Assembly (NCBI GenBank): GCA_023954715.1
Contig: JAGSHD010000004.1
Span: 124,001-188,000, forward strand
Direction: 5' to 3'
Length of the DNA: 64,000 nucleotides
Origin: Candidatus Cloacimonadota bacterium
GTDB taxonomy: Bacteria; Muiribacteriota; UBA6191
The position numbers and the translations under genes were made by a program. The notes beneath the pieces were generated by a model, which saw only the letters and a program-made list of their open reading frames with translations, was not told where the DNA came from and searched no databases. Numbering within the stretch: the first letter of the stretch is position 1; every line of letters begins with the position of its first letter. Shown piece after piece: positions 38,064 to 47,923 of the stretch.

Positions 38064-40889
38064 TTATTTCATTAATTTTGAAAAGTCTTTCAAATTAATA
38101 TTGGATATCTCTTTTACCCCACGCTTTGAAACAATGGTCGGAGTGAAAAATATTAACATTTCAGTTTTTAGAGTTGTATCTGTTTTTTTCTTGAATAAGT
38201 TTCCAAGTACAGGAAGTTTAGATAAAACCGGCACACCATTCACCGTTTTATTGCTGTCTTCACGAATCAAACCACCCAATACAATAGTGTGCTTATCTTC
38301 TACGGTAGCTGTTGTTTTAACTTCTCGAGTTTGTATAATTGGATTACCACCAGTATCTGATGCCCCAATGGCTCTCAAGGTCTTGATTTCTTGAGCAATT
38401 TCAAGTGTTATATTTTTATTTTTTGTGATATTTGGCGTTAAAACAAGCTTGATCCCCACATCCTGATAAGAAAAACTATTTACCGTACCTACCGTATTTT
38501 GTGATTCAGAAGTTTTAATCGGAAACTTATCACCAATCAAAAAACTCGCCTCTTTTTTATTAGATGCCCACAGCCTTGGAGTTGCAACAATTTTCACATT
38601 CTCCCGACTATTTAATGCATGGACAATTCCCTTAAATCTACCTGGGTCCAATATACTTTGTTTAAATCCACTCAACTGAGAAAATAAGTCTGACCCTGTT
38701 GAAGTAGAGTTTTCAATCCCAAAGTTTGTTGCATGCGTATTGTTTCCTTCTGTTAGCTGCCACTCAATCCCAAAGTCTTTACTTTTATCTAATAAAGCCT
38801 CAACAATCAATACTTCCACTAAAACCTGTGAAGACTCCTTGTCTAATTGAATAATCATCTCTTCAATTTTATGTAATAATTGAGGAATCGCTGACACTAA
38901 TATGGAATTAGTTTCTTCATCAGCAACAATCTTAACATTCGATCCACTCGAACCATCTTTGGTGTAAAAGCTTTTCAAAACCTCTCCAACATTTTTGGAA
39001 TTGGCGTTATCTAAAACATAAATCTGCTCTTCAACTAAAAGATGTGACTCTTCTTTATCAAATTGCGCGATAATGTTTTCGATGTCATTGATTGTTTTTC
39101 GTGATAAAGCACTCACTACTAAACCATTGAGTTTTTCATCTGGAATGATTTTTAGTCGAATAGATGAGTTGTTTTTCACCTCATCTAAATAGATTTTATT
39201 TAGTTTTTGTGAGATATCTTTTGGAGTAATATGGTATAGCGGAAAGTATTTTACTATTGCATCACCAAAGGAGTTTTTATCCAATAACTTCACATACGAT
39301 TCGATTTGTTTGTGATAATAGTAATTAGAGTAAACAATTAATTTATTTTGCTTAACATCTTCTAAAATAATGAAGTTCTCTTTTGTTATCTTAGAGATTT
39401 CAGAATTAGAGGCCCTCCCTGGTATACCACCAGACTTACCTGTTTCTTTTTCTTCTAAAAAATCAACTAACATATTTAAAACTGTATGTACTCTGGCTTT
39501 TTCTAGCTGAATTTCATAAAACTTTCTTTTTTCGTTCTTAGGACGATCCAAAAACTCTACTAACTCTTTGACACGCTCAATTTCTCTTGGATGTGCCAAA
39601 ACCACCAAGGTATCTCCATTATTTAGACTAAACATGGACTTAATATTACTCATGTCTTTAGCAGATGACTTAGAAGCCCCAAATCTTGCACTAGTTGGAC
39701 CACCACCTCCGCTGCTCGCACCTCCATCTAAGGAGTAGAATTGCTGGATACCCTCTATAAGACTGTCAGCATTACCATACTTTAAGCGTATAAAGTGAGG
39801 TTTGAAAACTAAAAGATAATCTTTATCCAATTTTTTAAGAAGTTCTTCAAATCTTTCCACATGACTTTTAAATCCAGAAATTATTATTTTACTTCCTAGA
39901 GTATCCAAAGATATCTGCTCAGTATCCTTATTCACAAACTGCTTTAAAAGTTGACTCACTTTTTCAGGAGTTAAATATTTTACTTCTATGATTCTTGTTA
40001 TAAGAGAGTTATCTCCCTTATTTGGATCCTCTTCTAAAGATGTCATAAAGTTTTTGGCATCTTGCTTAGGAAATATCTTAACAACACTTCCTTTTTCAAT
40101 CACACCAAAATCGCTCAACTCTAAAATTGATAACAAGACCTCAAATGCTTCTTCTTTATTTAGTTCATTTGGGTTTATAACAGTAATTTTTGACTTTACT
40201 TTTGGGGACAAAATAAATGTTTTCTCTAAAAAGTCACTTAGGGTTTTTAATATTACTCCTAACTCAGTGTCCACAAAGTTCAACAATATTGAATCTGTCA
40301 TTTGGGTAACACCCTTTAGAGCATGAAATGGCTTTTGATTATCTCGAGCTACTTTTTTCTTTTTTCTATTGTTTCTAAATGAGCCAAAACCAGGAGGCAT
40401 ATCGTTTGGATTGGACCTCAGTTTTTTGGCAATAGGTAAAGTAGGTTCATTCATTGCTCCATCTAATGGCCTGCTGGAAGGACTTTTTAGTATACGAGAT
40501 TTGCTGGGTACCGGCTTTTGTATCGGGGTATTGATCTTAGTCACTTTTTCTTTTTTAACAACAGGAGGTGGAGGAACAATTGTATCTTTAGGCAAATCAA
40601 AAGACTCCAATGTTGGTTCCTTAAAACTTGGCTCTGCAAAAACTGGATCCGATGCCCAAACAGGCTGGGGAGATGATAAACTTTGAGCACTTGGTGCAGA
40701 TGTATTGAGTGTTGTCTGTATGTTCATGAATAATGGGTCAACACTATCTGCTGGACCTACATCATCGATATTATTCATAAAAGCATCGTTACTCAAAATA
40801 GACGAACTACTTTGATCAGCACTTTGCAATAGGCCCAAGCCTATACAGAAAAAAATTAAGATGAATATGTCACGTAATATTACTATCAT
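38064..40889 (-). CDS. gspD: Type II secretion system secretin GspD with long N-terminal extension
   Basis: The 941-residue outer-membrane channel has N0/N1-N3 ring domains (from about residue 195; NFVDTELGVILKTLSDFLEK is the first). The C-terminal secretin domain contains VLVEVLIVEALLDKSKDFGI, the VGIKLVLTPNI strand and NGVPVLSKLPVLGNLF. A Gly/Ser-rich loop near residue 395 is also usual. The odd part is residues ~25-190: a low-complexity stretch rich in Pro, Ser and Lys between the signal-like N terminus and N0, absent from typical GspD (~650-700 residues). It may cross or bind the cell wall. It is the last gene of the secretion cluster, 159 bases after gspC. Confidence 0.93.
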   Translation of the reverse strand: MIVILRDIFILIFFCIGLGLLQSADQSSSSILSNDAFMNNIDDVGPADSVDPLFMNIQTTLNTSAPSAQSLSSPQPVWASDPVFAEPSFKEPTLESFDLPKDTIVPPPPVVKKEKVTKINTPIQKPVPSKSRILKSPSSRPLDGAMNEPTLPIAKKLRSNPNDMPPGFGSFRNNRKKKKVARDNQKPFHALKGVTQMTDSILLNFVDTELGVILKTLSDFLEKTFILSPKVKSKITVINPNELNKEEAFEVLLSILELSDFGVIEKGSVVKIFPKQDAKNFMTSLEEDPNKGDNSLITRIIEVKYLTPEKVSQLLKQFVNKDTEQISLDTLGSKIIISGFKSHVERFEELLKKLDKDYLLVFKPHFIRLKYGNADSLIEGIQQFYSLDGGASSGGGGPTSARFGASKSSAKDMSNIKSMFSLNNGDTLVVLAHPREIERVKELVEFLDRPKNEKRKFYEIQLEKARVHTVLNMLVDFLEEKETGKSGGIPGRASNSEISKITKENFIILEDVKQNKLIVYSNYYYHKQIESYVKLLDKNSFGDAIVKYFPLYHITPKDISQKLNKIYLDEVKNNSSIRLKIIPDEKLNGLVVSALSRKTINDIENIIAQFDKEESHLLVEEQIYVLDNANSKNVGEVLKSFYTKDGSSGSNVKIVADEETNSILVSAIPQLLHKIEEMIIQLDKESSQVLVEVLIVEALLDKSKDFGIEWQLTEGNNTHATNFGIENSTSTGSDLFSQLSGFKQSILDPGRFKGIVHALNSRENVKIVATPRLWASNKKEASFLIGDKFPIKTSESQNTVGTVNSFSYQDVGIKLVLTPNITKNKNITLEIAQEIKTLRAIGASDTGGNPIIQTREVKTTATVEDKHTIVLGGLIREDSNKTVNGVPVLSKLPVLGNLFKKKTDTTLKTEMLIFFTPTIVSKRGVKEISNINLKDFSKLMK

Positions 40890-41048
40890 ACAAAAATAAA
40901 GGGTTTACCCCATTTTTTGTATCGACCTACTACACAATTGCTATGATACCAAAGCCCAAATAAGACCAAGTCTTTCAATTAGCATAGATATATACCCATC
41001 TAGAATTGATATTCCCTTTATACGGAAAACCAAAAAGCTTGAAAGACT

Positions 41049-41603
41049 TTATCTTGGGAAGCCTGATGGACCAGAGCCAAATCGACCTCTTGACCTTGTA
41101 TTTCTAGATGCACCACCTTGAGAAAACTCTTGGGCCCCAAAGTTAAGCTTTTTTTCTTTTCCTTCTAAAGAAAATAAGAGTTCAGATTTGTTTATTTTAA
41201 CCAACTCCCATTTAGCGAGCTTCTCACCCTCTGTCATAATACGCTCTTTATTTTGAACTAATAAAATGGCCTTGGGTATTGCTGAATATACTATCCCTTT
41301 TATTTTTACTTTTGGAAAAGGAACATCTACTTTTGCTTTCTTGATCTTCTTTTTTACAGGCTTTAGCACTTTCTTTAGCATAGCCTTTTTTGTCTTAAAT
41401 AAAGATCGTTTTAGCTCTTTTGATTGGACTAAGTCTGTATTTTCATAGGCATTTAACATAGATAAATCATAATCGATAACTTTTCCATTATAAAAGTGCT
41501 TTTGAACTTTTATCTCACTTTGAGAACTATAAATGAAAAACACCCCAAAGATACATAGAATGAATAAAAAAAATAAAGTTAACTTATAAAGCTTATCACT
41601 CAC
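41049..41603 (-). CDS. gspC: Type II secretion protein GspC (short form)
   Basis: The 184-residue protein has one transmembrane segment (about 7-27), a Lys-rich linker and an HR domain (about 95-155; VKIKGIVYSAIPKAILLVQN), which in GspC contacts the secretin N0 domain. The C-terminal PDZ or coiled coil of classical GspC is missing. The protein instead ends in a Gly/Arg/Ser-rich tail of about 28 residues. Its start overlaps the sigma-54 activator gene by four bases (ATGA). Confidence 0.8.
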   Translation of the reverse strand: MSDKLYKLTLFFLFILCIFGVFFIYSSQSEIKVQKHFYNGKVIDYDLSMLNAYENTDLVQSKELKRSLFKTKKAMLKKVLKPVKKKIKKAKVDVPFPKVKIKGIVYSAIPKAILLVQNKERIMTEGEKLAKWELVKINKSELLFSLEGKEKKLNFGAQEFSQGGASRNTRSRGRFGSGPSGFPR

Positions 41604-42982
41604 TCAAACTTTCCTGATTGTAAGCGGCTAAGTTTTTTACTTAGGGTAGTCCTGTTTACCTTTAAGATTTCTGCGGCCTTAGTAATATTGTTATTATTTC
41701 TATCCATGACTCTTTCTATTAAGGACATTTCAAAATTTGAAATAATCTCTTTTAGTGATTGATCACTCGATAAAAACTCATCAAACAAATAATCTAATTT
41801 AGATCGTAGTCCACCTTTTAATCGAGGAATTTCTTCATGAGTTAAACAATTATGAGAAGTCAGCAAAATCATGTGTTCAATCACATGTTGCAACTCTCGT
41901 ACATTTCCTGGCCAATCATACTCCATTAGAGTTTGCATAGCTCTTGGTTCCATCTCTAATGCACGGTCTCCAGCAAATTTTTTCATAAAGTGTGCTACCA
42001 AAAGTGGGATATCTCTTTCTCTTTCACGCAAAGGGGGAAGATGAATATTACAAGTGTGAATCCTGTAGTACAAATCTTCTCGAAACTCTGATTTCTCTAC
42101 TTCTTTTAACAAATCTCTATTTGTGGCAAAGACAATTCTAACGTCTACCCTTAACAGTTGATTTGACCCAATAGGACGAAACTCTTTTTCTTGTAAAAAT
42201 CGAAGCAATTTTGTTTGTAATCCCATAGGGATTTCTCCGATTTCATCTAAAAATAAGGTGCCCCCATCCGCCTCTTTAAGTAAGCCGATTTTGTTTTGAA
42301 TCGCTCCTGTAAATGCACCCTTCACATGTCCAAACAATTCACTTTCTAAAAAGTTTTCTGTTAGTGAACCACAATCTACTACGATGTATGGTTTTTGCTT
42401 TCGATCACTCTTTCTATGAATTAATTTTGCAATCAGCTCTTTACCAGTTCCACTCTCTCCAGTAACTAAAATATTTGAATTAGAGGGGGCAAAACGATCT
42501 ATTAAGTAGTACACTTTTTGAATCGCCTCTGACTCTCCGATGTATAGGTTTGAAAAACTTGGCTCTAGTCTACTTTTTAACTCTTTTGTCTCATTTTTCA
42601 ATTGCCATTTTTCTAAAGCATGGCTAACGATTAAATTCAAGCGATCAAAGTCTAAAGGTTTTGAGACATAATCAAAGGCCCCAAGTTTCATAGCCTTAGT
42701 AGCATCTCCTAAAGAGCTCGCTGCTGTCATCATAATAACAGAACAATCATAAGCCTCTTTTTGGATGAACTCTAACATTTCAAAACCATTACCATCAGGA
42801 AGCATTACATCTAAAATAAATACAGGTGGAACCTCATCCATTTCAAGTAAGACAGATCTAAAATCTTTAATACAAGTAGCAAGAATTACCGAATATCCTT
42901 CGATTTCTAAGTGACCTCGTAAAACTTGGGCTGAATCAAAATCATCTTCTAAAACGAAGACAGTACTTTTTAAATCTTTCAT
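41600..42982 (-). CDS. NtrC-family sigma-54-dependent response regulator
   Basis: The 460-residue protein has a receiver (about 8-120; phospho-acceptor in FILDVMLPDG) and an AAA+ domain (about 145-375) with Walker A GESGTGKE, the sigma-54-contacting GAFTGA loop and Walker B GGTLFLDEIGE. A Fis-type helix-turn-helix sits near the C terminus (NNITKAAEILKVNRTTLSKK). It should activate RpoN promoters when phosphorylated by the adjacent histidine kinase. It lies inside the secretion operon between the kinase and gspC. A matching promoter precedes the giant protease gene 4 kb downstream. Confidence 0.95.
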   Translation of the reverse strand: MKDLKSTVFVLEDDFDSAQVLRGHLEIEGYSVILATCIKDFRSVLLEMDEVPPVFILDVMLPDGNGFEMLEFIQKEAYDCSVIMMTAASSLGDATKAMKLGAFDYVSKPLDFDRLNLIVSHALEKWQLKNETKELKSRLEPSFSNLYIGESEAIQKVYYLIDRFAPSNSNILVTGESGTGKELIAKLIHRKSDRKQKPYIVVDCGSLTENFLESELFGHVKGAFTGAIQNKIGLLKEADGGTLFLDEIGEIPMGLQTKLLRFLQEKEFRPIGSNQLLRVDVRIVFATNRDLLKEVEKSEFREDLYYRIHTCNIHLPPLRERERDIPLLVAHFMKKFAGDRALEMEPRAMQTLMEYDWPGNVRELQHVIEHMILLTSHNCLTHEEIPRLKGGLRSKLDYLFDEFLSSDQSLKEIISNFEMSLIERVMDRNNNNITKAAEILKVNRTTLSKKLSRLQSGKFE

Positions 42983-42995
42983 TAATTCATCCTAA

Positions 42996-44117
42996 TTAAT
43001 CCAAAGGAAAGCCTAAAGAAAATTTAGTTCCTTTATCAATAGTACTATCAAAATAAATACTACCACCTAATAGATCTAACGCTTGCTTAACATTATTTAA
43101 ACCAATCCCAAAATCCTTAGTAACTTGAGCAAGATCTCGCCCATAAAACATTTGATATAATCGATCTCTTACTTCTTCAGGGATTCCTTTTCCACTATCA
43201 GATATTTCATAAAGTAAAAAGTTTTCTCCCTCAGACAATTGAGCCTTTACTAAAATAGAGATCTCGCCCTGCTCTGTATTTTTAATCGCATTGGACAAGA
43301 GATTTGTAACGATCAAAGAAAACTTCTCTCTATCCATGAATACTGGTCCCGGGACAAAGTCATAATTGGTTTTTACTTCTATATTTTTTTGAATCAGTAA
43401 ACTCTGATATTGATCAATGATTCCTGAAACCAGCTTTTCTATGTGGACTGGCTCCAAACTTACATTACTTTGTCTTGCCTCTAGCTCTTCAAAGTCCAAC
43501 AAACCATTAATGGCTTTTAACAAAGTTTTTGCATTTAGACTGATTCTTTCTAAGTAACTATTTTGTTGGTCACTCAAGTCTTTTTCTAGCTGTTTATTGA
43601 GTAAAGATACATAACCCATAATAGCATTAATTGGAGTTTTTAACTCATGAGAAGCACGAGTAAAAAACTCTCCTCTATCATTAGCAAGCTCTCTAAAGGA
43701 TTGAATTTTTCTAAATAAACTCTCTTCGTAATTTTTTCTTTTTATCGATGCTCGAATACTCGCTCTCAAAATCTCAAAATCAAAGGGTTTAACAAAGTAT
43801 GTTTCCGCTCCTGCTTCAATACAAGCAGTTAGTCTTGAGTCAATACCAAAGCCTGTAACGATAATAACTGGAGTCCATTGATGCTCGATACTAGATTTTA
43901 CATAATTGACTATATCTAATCCAGATACAGTAGGCATATTCAAATCGCTCAAAATCAAATCAAAGTCATTTTCAGATAATAGCTTTGTGAACTCTTCAAA
44001 TCGTGAACAAACTTTTACTATAAACTCATCACTTTGCAAATATTTTTGCAATAACAGTAAACTTTCTAGATCATCATCGATTAATAATATTGAAGACTTT
44101 TCTTGCTTAGTCATCAA
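42996..44117 (-). CDS. Cytoplasmic receiver-histidine kinase
   Basis: The 373-residue protein has an N-terminal receiver (about 9-125; LILSDLNMPTVSG with the phospho-Asp). A HisKA domain carries the phospho-His in RASHELKTPINAIMG, and an HATPase domain has N box NLLSNAIKNTEQG and G boxes DSGKGIPEE and GIGLNNVKQAL. It has no transmembrane segment, so it must sense an internal or protein-delivered signal, perhaps the state of the secretion machine (inference). It is 13 bases upstream of its likely partner regulator and overlaps gspM by four bases. Confidence 0.93.
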   Translation of the reverse strand: MMTKQEKSSILLIDDDLESLLLLQKYLQSDEFIVKVCSRFEEFTKLLSENDFDLILSDLNMPTVSGLDIVNYVKSSIEHQWTPVIIVTGFGIDSRLTACIEAGAETYFVKPFDFEILRASIRASIKRKNYEESLFRKIQSFRELANDRGEFFTRASHELKTPINAIMGYVSLLNKQLEKDLSDQQNSYLERISLNAKTLLKAINGLLDFEELEARQSNVSLEPVHIEKLVSGIIDQYQSLLIQKNIEVKTNYDFVPGPVFMDREKFSLIVTNLLSNAIKNTEQGEISILVKAQLSEGENFLLYEISDSGKGIPEEVRDRLYQMFYGRDLAQVTKDFGIGLNNVKQALDLLGGSIYFDSTIDKGTKFSLGFPLD

Positions 44118-44635
44118 TCCCCCTGACTATGTACAATTAAGTTGATATTGCCACTTAACATCTTTGTCTCTTTTTTACCTGAAAGAACTATATCCAAGAA
44201 ATCTAAATTGGGATAATTGTTCTCCATTTCTTTTAAAAAACCTAAAATTTGACTCTCTAGGCCAGAAATATTTATGGAGTAAATTTCTTTGTCATCCCCA
44301 CCATTATTTACCTGTAAATTACCAATCTCAAACTTATGCTTTTTTGATAGATACTGTAGTTGCTTCATCACAAACAATACATTCGTACCTTCTTTTAAAG
44401 GATTTAAAAAGTTATATTTATAAAACTCTAAATTTTGCTCTAGCTTTTCACGTGCTTGAACAACCCCACCTAGTTCCTCAGTTTTTTCTATGAGTAGGTC
44501 TAAACTCGACTTTTGCTTTTTAATCTCTACTTTATAACTTTCTATTACAAAATAAAAGTGAAAAGCCTTGCCCAATAAAATAGCAAACAAAATAAAGAAA
44601 TATACAGAGAACTTCTTTCCTAAAAAAAATACCAT
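44114..44635 (-). CDS. gspM: GspM/PilO-like inner-membrane protein
   Basis: The 173-residue protein has a short cytoplasmic N terminus, one transmembrane helix (about 8-30), a coiled coil (about 33-75) and a ferredoxin-like periplasmic domain, the size and layout of GspM/PilO. Primary sequence similarity in this family is low. The call rests on topology and on position directly after gspL. It would form the assembly platform with GspL, GspF and GspC. Confidence 0.7.
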   Translation of the reverse strand: MVFFLGKKFSVYFFILFAILLGKAFHFYFVIESYKVEIKKQKSSLDLLIEKTEELGGVVQAREKLEQNLEFYKYNFLNPLKEGTNVLFVMKQLQYLSKKHKFEIGNLQVNNGGDDKEIYSINISGLESQILGFLKEMENNYPNLDFLDIVLSGKKETKMLSGNINLIVHSQGD

Positions 44636-44637
44636 CT

Positions 44638-46140
44638 TTAGCTACCCTTTTTGTTCCAGTAGAACCCTAAATGAAAACTAAAGTTACCATTATCATTTTT
44701 AACAATTTGATCCAATTGAATTCCTGAAACCTCTGCCTCATTTGATAGCCCTTTCAATAATTGACTGATCTCTGCTTGAGATGTAGACTCTCCACTCAAG
44801 TCTACTCGATTAGAGCTCACCTTAATCTCTTTTAAAAAAGTATTTTTCTGAAGATATTTAGATACCATCCAATACCAATATGTGGGATGAATTTTTGAAT
44901 TCAAAATAACCTGAACTCTTTTTAATCTATCTTTTACATATAAGATTCTTTTATATTCTTTCTCAATCAATTCAATTCGAGTACTCTCTCCTAAGACTCG
45001 TTTACTTAGATTTTTTACTTGGTTTTCATAGTGAAACTCTTTAGAGAAAAACCATAGATTTAGCAATAAAAGTAAAAAGAAAAGCAAAACAAACAAATGC
45101 TTTAAAAACACTTTATGAATTTTTGGGTGTAAAAACTGAAAGTCGCCTGGTCTCACAAAGTTGTTTTCACCAACCACTGAGGTATACGATTGCATGGACA
45201 AGCCAAACTGCAATAGATCTATAGGGGTTTTAAACATTTTTTTATCTTTAATTAAGTCTTTTTTTAGAGTCAATGATCTTTGACTCAAATCAAACTGCTT
45301 ACTAATCTCGAGACTCGCTGACATCATAAACTTTTGAGACGTTAAGTAAAAAATATTTTTAACATCTACCTTTTGAGGAAACTCTTGACCTAAGGAGTGA
45401 AAAAACAAAGATTTAAACTTTCCTTTCAAAAATATAGCCCACTCAAAAGTTTCAAAGCCCTGATTAAAGTCTAAAAAGCAGCTAGGCTCCTCATGTTGAT
45501 TTAGAAGCTGGTTTCCACGTACCAAAAAAATTTGTAATTGGTTTTCAATCTCTAGAATAATAATCGCTGGATCATCTTCAGAATAAAACTCACTATATTG
45601 ATATAGCTTTATAACACTAGAAACCAGTGAGCTTATTCTGGTGATTCGAAAAGGGTCTCTTAGCTCTAGTTTGTCTAACAAAGAAATAGATGTGTTTTCA
45701 GTGGCAATCACTAAAGCATCAATGGTACTTTCTTTTTCAGTCAATTGGTATGAAAAACACAATTGCCGATAATTTAACTGAAACAGTTCAATGAGTGCTA
45801 AATTTACCGATTTTATAACAATATCTATATTAGTTTTGGGATACACCAAAGACTTATAAATCACAGTACCCGGATACCATGTGATAGATATCTCACTCCC
45901 CATTATTTGATTCTTCTCAAACTTCTCATGAAGATAATGAGTTATTTGATCAACTCTCTCTTGATCTCCTTCAGATATAAAAAAACTATTCTCTTTCCAA
46001 AGAACTACGACTTTTCCCCATAGCTTTCTAACGCACATCACCTGAAATGAACTTTGTAAAACAACCAAAGTAGTACTATAGAAATAGTCTTCAATAACTT
46101 TTTTCTTCAAAAAGCCTATATTTAATTTTTTTGCTATCAT
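44638..46140 (-). CDS. gspL: GspL-like assembly-platform protein
   Basis: The 500-residue protein has a large cytoplasmic region (about 1-340), probably an actin-like PilM/GspL fold that binds the ATPase GspE. One transmembrane helix (about 348-372, FVLLFFLLLLLNLWFF) follows, then a PilN/GspL-type periplasmic part with coiled coil and a small alpha/beta domain ending near residue 495. It is two bases upstream of gspM. A 171-base gap (46141-46311) precedes it, possibly holding its own promoter; I see no confident boxes there. Confidence 0.78.
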   Translation of the reverse strand: MIAKKLNIGFLKKKVIEDYFYSTTLVVLQSSFQVMCVRKLWGKVVVLWKENSFFISEGDQERVDQITHYLHEKFEKNQIMGSEISITWYPGTVIYKSLVYPKTNIDIVIKSVNLALIELFQLNYRQLCFSYQLTEKESTIDALVIATENTSISLLDKLELRDPFRITRISSLVSSVIKLYQYSEFYSEDDPAIIILEIENQLQIFLVRGNQLLNQHEEPSCFLDFNQGFETFEWAIFLKGKFKSLFFHSLGQEFPQKVDVKNIFYLTSQKFMMSASLEISKQFDLSQRSLTLKKDLIKDKKMFKTPIDLLQFGLSMQSYTSVVGENNFVRPGDFQFLHPKIHKVFLKHLFVLLFFLLLLLNLWFFSKEFHYENQVKNLSKRVLGESTRIELIEKEYKRILYVKDRLKRVQVILNSKIHPTYWYWMVSKYLQKNTFLKEIKVSSNRVDLSGESTSQAEISQLLKGLSNEAEVSGIQLDQIVKNDNGNFSFHLGFYWNKKGS

Positions 46141-46311
46141 TTAGTCCATGAGCTTACCAGTTAATTATAATACATAGAAAATGATCTATTTTAATCTATA
46201 CATTCACACTTTAACTCATTAGTTATATACAAACTATCGAATTGTTACCCAACAATCTAAAGGGGAAAACATACTTCCGTTTGATGAAGGTAGATATAAA
46301 CCACGATAAAG

Positions 46312-47256
46312 TCACCAAACCAGTGGCTGTAAAGTATAAACTTCTTCTAAATCTTTATATAGCAAGACCTTACTTTTATAGTTAACATTTTTATATGAGC
46401 CGATCGACCTTACAACGAAAAACTTAGATTTTACTCCAAACCATTTCGGTGGCCTAAAGAGACCTTGAAACTCACTAGGTAAAGTAGTGTAACCACTCTC
46501 TCTTTGTGAGCGAGATAAAATAAACTGATCAATATCTGCTTTTTTACTAGGGTATAGACGTAAAAGCTGCTCTGAGCCTATTGTATTTACATTCATCTCT
46601 GTACTTTGCCAAGCGAGCATATCAGATAAACCCAAAAGTAAATCGTCATCAAAATTATCTTTTGGTAATGACTTATCCCCGTCATTTTCGTTTTCATTTA
46701 ACAAGCCATCATCATTTTGATCTTCGCCCATCATCTGTTCAATACTCAAGTCTAAAGCACTACTCAATTGTAATAGGTTCTCAAAATTAACAATCCCTTT
46801 GCCATAGTTTTTAAACTTTTTTTCTTGAATATCACTCAACTTTAATACTTGAGGCCAGCGATCTAAAGGAATCAAAGGCAAAGATAATTTACTCTCCAAA
46901 TCTCGTAAGCCAAATTGAAAGTCTAGCTTTTTCTTGGTTCGTTTATTGATGAGTTCAAAACTCACTTCTTCATTTAGTTTATATTTTTTTACTTCTTGAA
47001 AGGCCCATTTTTCTTTCAAATGATCTACATCCGTGTCATCATTTACCAATAAAAACTTTGCATATTCAATACCAGATAAACTAGCTACTTTAGATATTAA
47101 TTGTGATTTCTCATATTGTACAAACTCTCTTGTTCGTTGTACCAATAATTGTATCTCTACTCCTATAAAAAACAAAAATGTTAATATCCATAAAAGTATA
47201 ATCAATATAGAACCAAGATTGTTATATAAAAGTGGTTTACTGGATTTCATCTTCAC
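46312..47256 (-). CDS. gspK: Minor pseudopilin GspK
   Basis: The 314-residue protein has a prepilin-like N terminus, NNLG followed by SILIILLWILTFLFF, with no Glu at position +5, as expected for GspK. A long periplasmic region follows with the large alpha domain typical of GspK, including an Asp/Asn-rich stretch (DQNDDGLLNENENDGD) that resembles a calcium-binding loop. It sits at the pseudopilus tip with GspI and GspJ. The gene overlaps gspJ by 20 bases. Confidence 0.85.
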   Translation of the reverse strand: MKMKSSKPLLYNNLGSILIILLWILTFLFFIGVEIQLLVQRTREFVQYEKSQLISKVASLSGIEYAKFLLVNDDTDVDHLKEKWAFQEVKKYKLNEEVSFELINKRTKKKLDFQFGLRDLESKLSLPLIPLDRWPQVLKLSDIQEKKFKNYGKGIVNFENLLQLSSALDLSIEQMMGEDQNDDGLLNENENDGDKSLPKDNFDDDLLLGLSDMLAWQSTEMNVNTIGSEQLLRLYPSKKADIDQFILSRSQRESGYTTLPSEFQGLFRPPKWFGVKSKFFVVRSIGSYKNVNYKSKVLLYKDLEEVYTLQPLVW

Positions 47257-47872
47257 CAGCTTTCTTGACTCGAAAGGGATAAAAGTAGAACCGATAAAAG
47301 TCTATCTCTGACTTCTTTAAGGACTTTTTCCACTCCATATGGAATGTTGTTGAATCTTCATACCAAGACTGAACCTCTTTGCCTTTGAGCTTGTAGTTAA
47401 TAAGGCCACCCCCTAAAAGATATCTAGTAGTAAAAGCATCCTTTAACTCTCTTTCTAGAGTATATTCATTGTAGCCTGATATTTCTTCTATTTTTCTTGT
47501 TAATAATGCATCTTTGCCTTTAGTTTTATTAAACAGATATTCAACCAATAACATCCTAGATTTAGATTGCCTTGGTGGATGTGCGATAGATTTTTGGGAT
47601 ATAAAACGTAAAAGTAAGTAATTTGGATCATCTAAAACATATAATTGCTTTCCATCTTTCAAGGGAATCAAATGTGAGAAGTCCCTTTGCACCATCTCTA
47701 TAAGCATGCTTTTCTCTTGAAATTGCTCAGTGATTTTTTCTAGCTTTCTTTGAGACCGTAAGGACAAAACTAGAGCGTCCTGAAAGGCAATTAAAATCAT
47801 TGAGAAAATGGTTATTGTAAGCAATAACTCAAGAGTTAAAAACCCCTTTTTATCTCCTCTGAAATGATTCAT
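47237..47872 (-). CDS. gspJ: Minor pseudopilin GspJ
   Basis: The 211-residue protein has a type IV prepilin leader, KKG followed by FLTLELLLTITIF, with Glu at +5. A hydrophobic helix and a beta-rich periplasmic domain follow. Order after gspI and before gspK and the length fit GspJ. Its 3' end overlaps the gspK start, and 51 bases separate it from gspI. Confidence 0.82.
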   Translation of the reverse strand: MNHFRGDKKGFLTLELLLTITIFSMILIAFQDALVLSLRSQRKLEKITEQFQEKSMLIEMVQRDFSHLIPLKDGKQLYVLDDPNYLLLRFISQKSIAHPPRQSKSRMLLVEYLFNKTKGKDALLTRKIEEISGYNEYTLERELKDAFTTRYLLGGGLINYKLKGKEVQSWYEDSTTFHMEWKKSLKKSEIDFYRFYFYPFRVKKAGEDEIQ

Positions 47873-47923
47873 AATCTAGACCCCTTAGGGCAAATCAATA
47901 GATTAAACCCTGATAAAATACAA

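Noticed and set aside
40895..40915. GGGGTAAACCC hairpin just before gspD (minus strand)
   Set aside because: The stem is only three or four bases and too close to the start codon; not supportable as a terminator or riboswitch.
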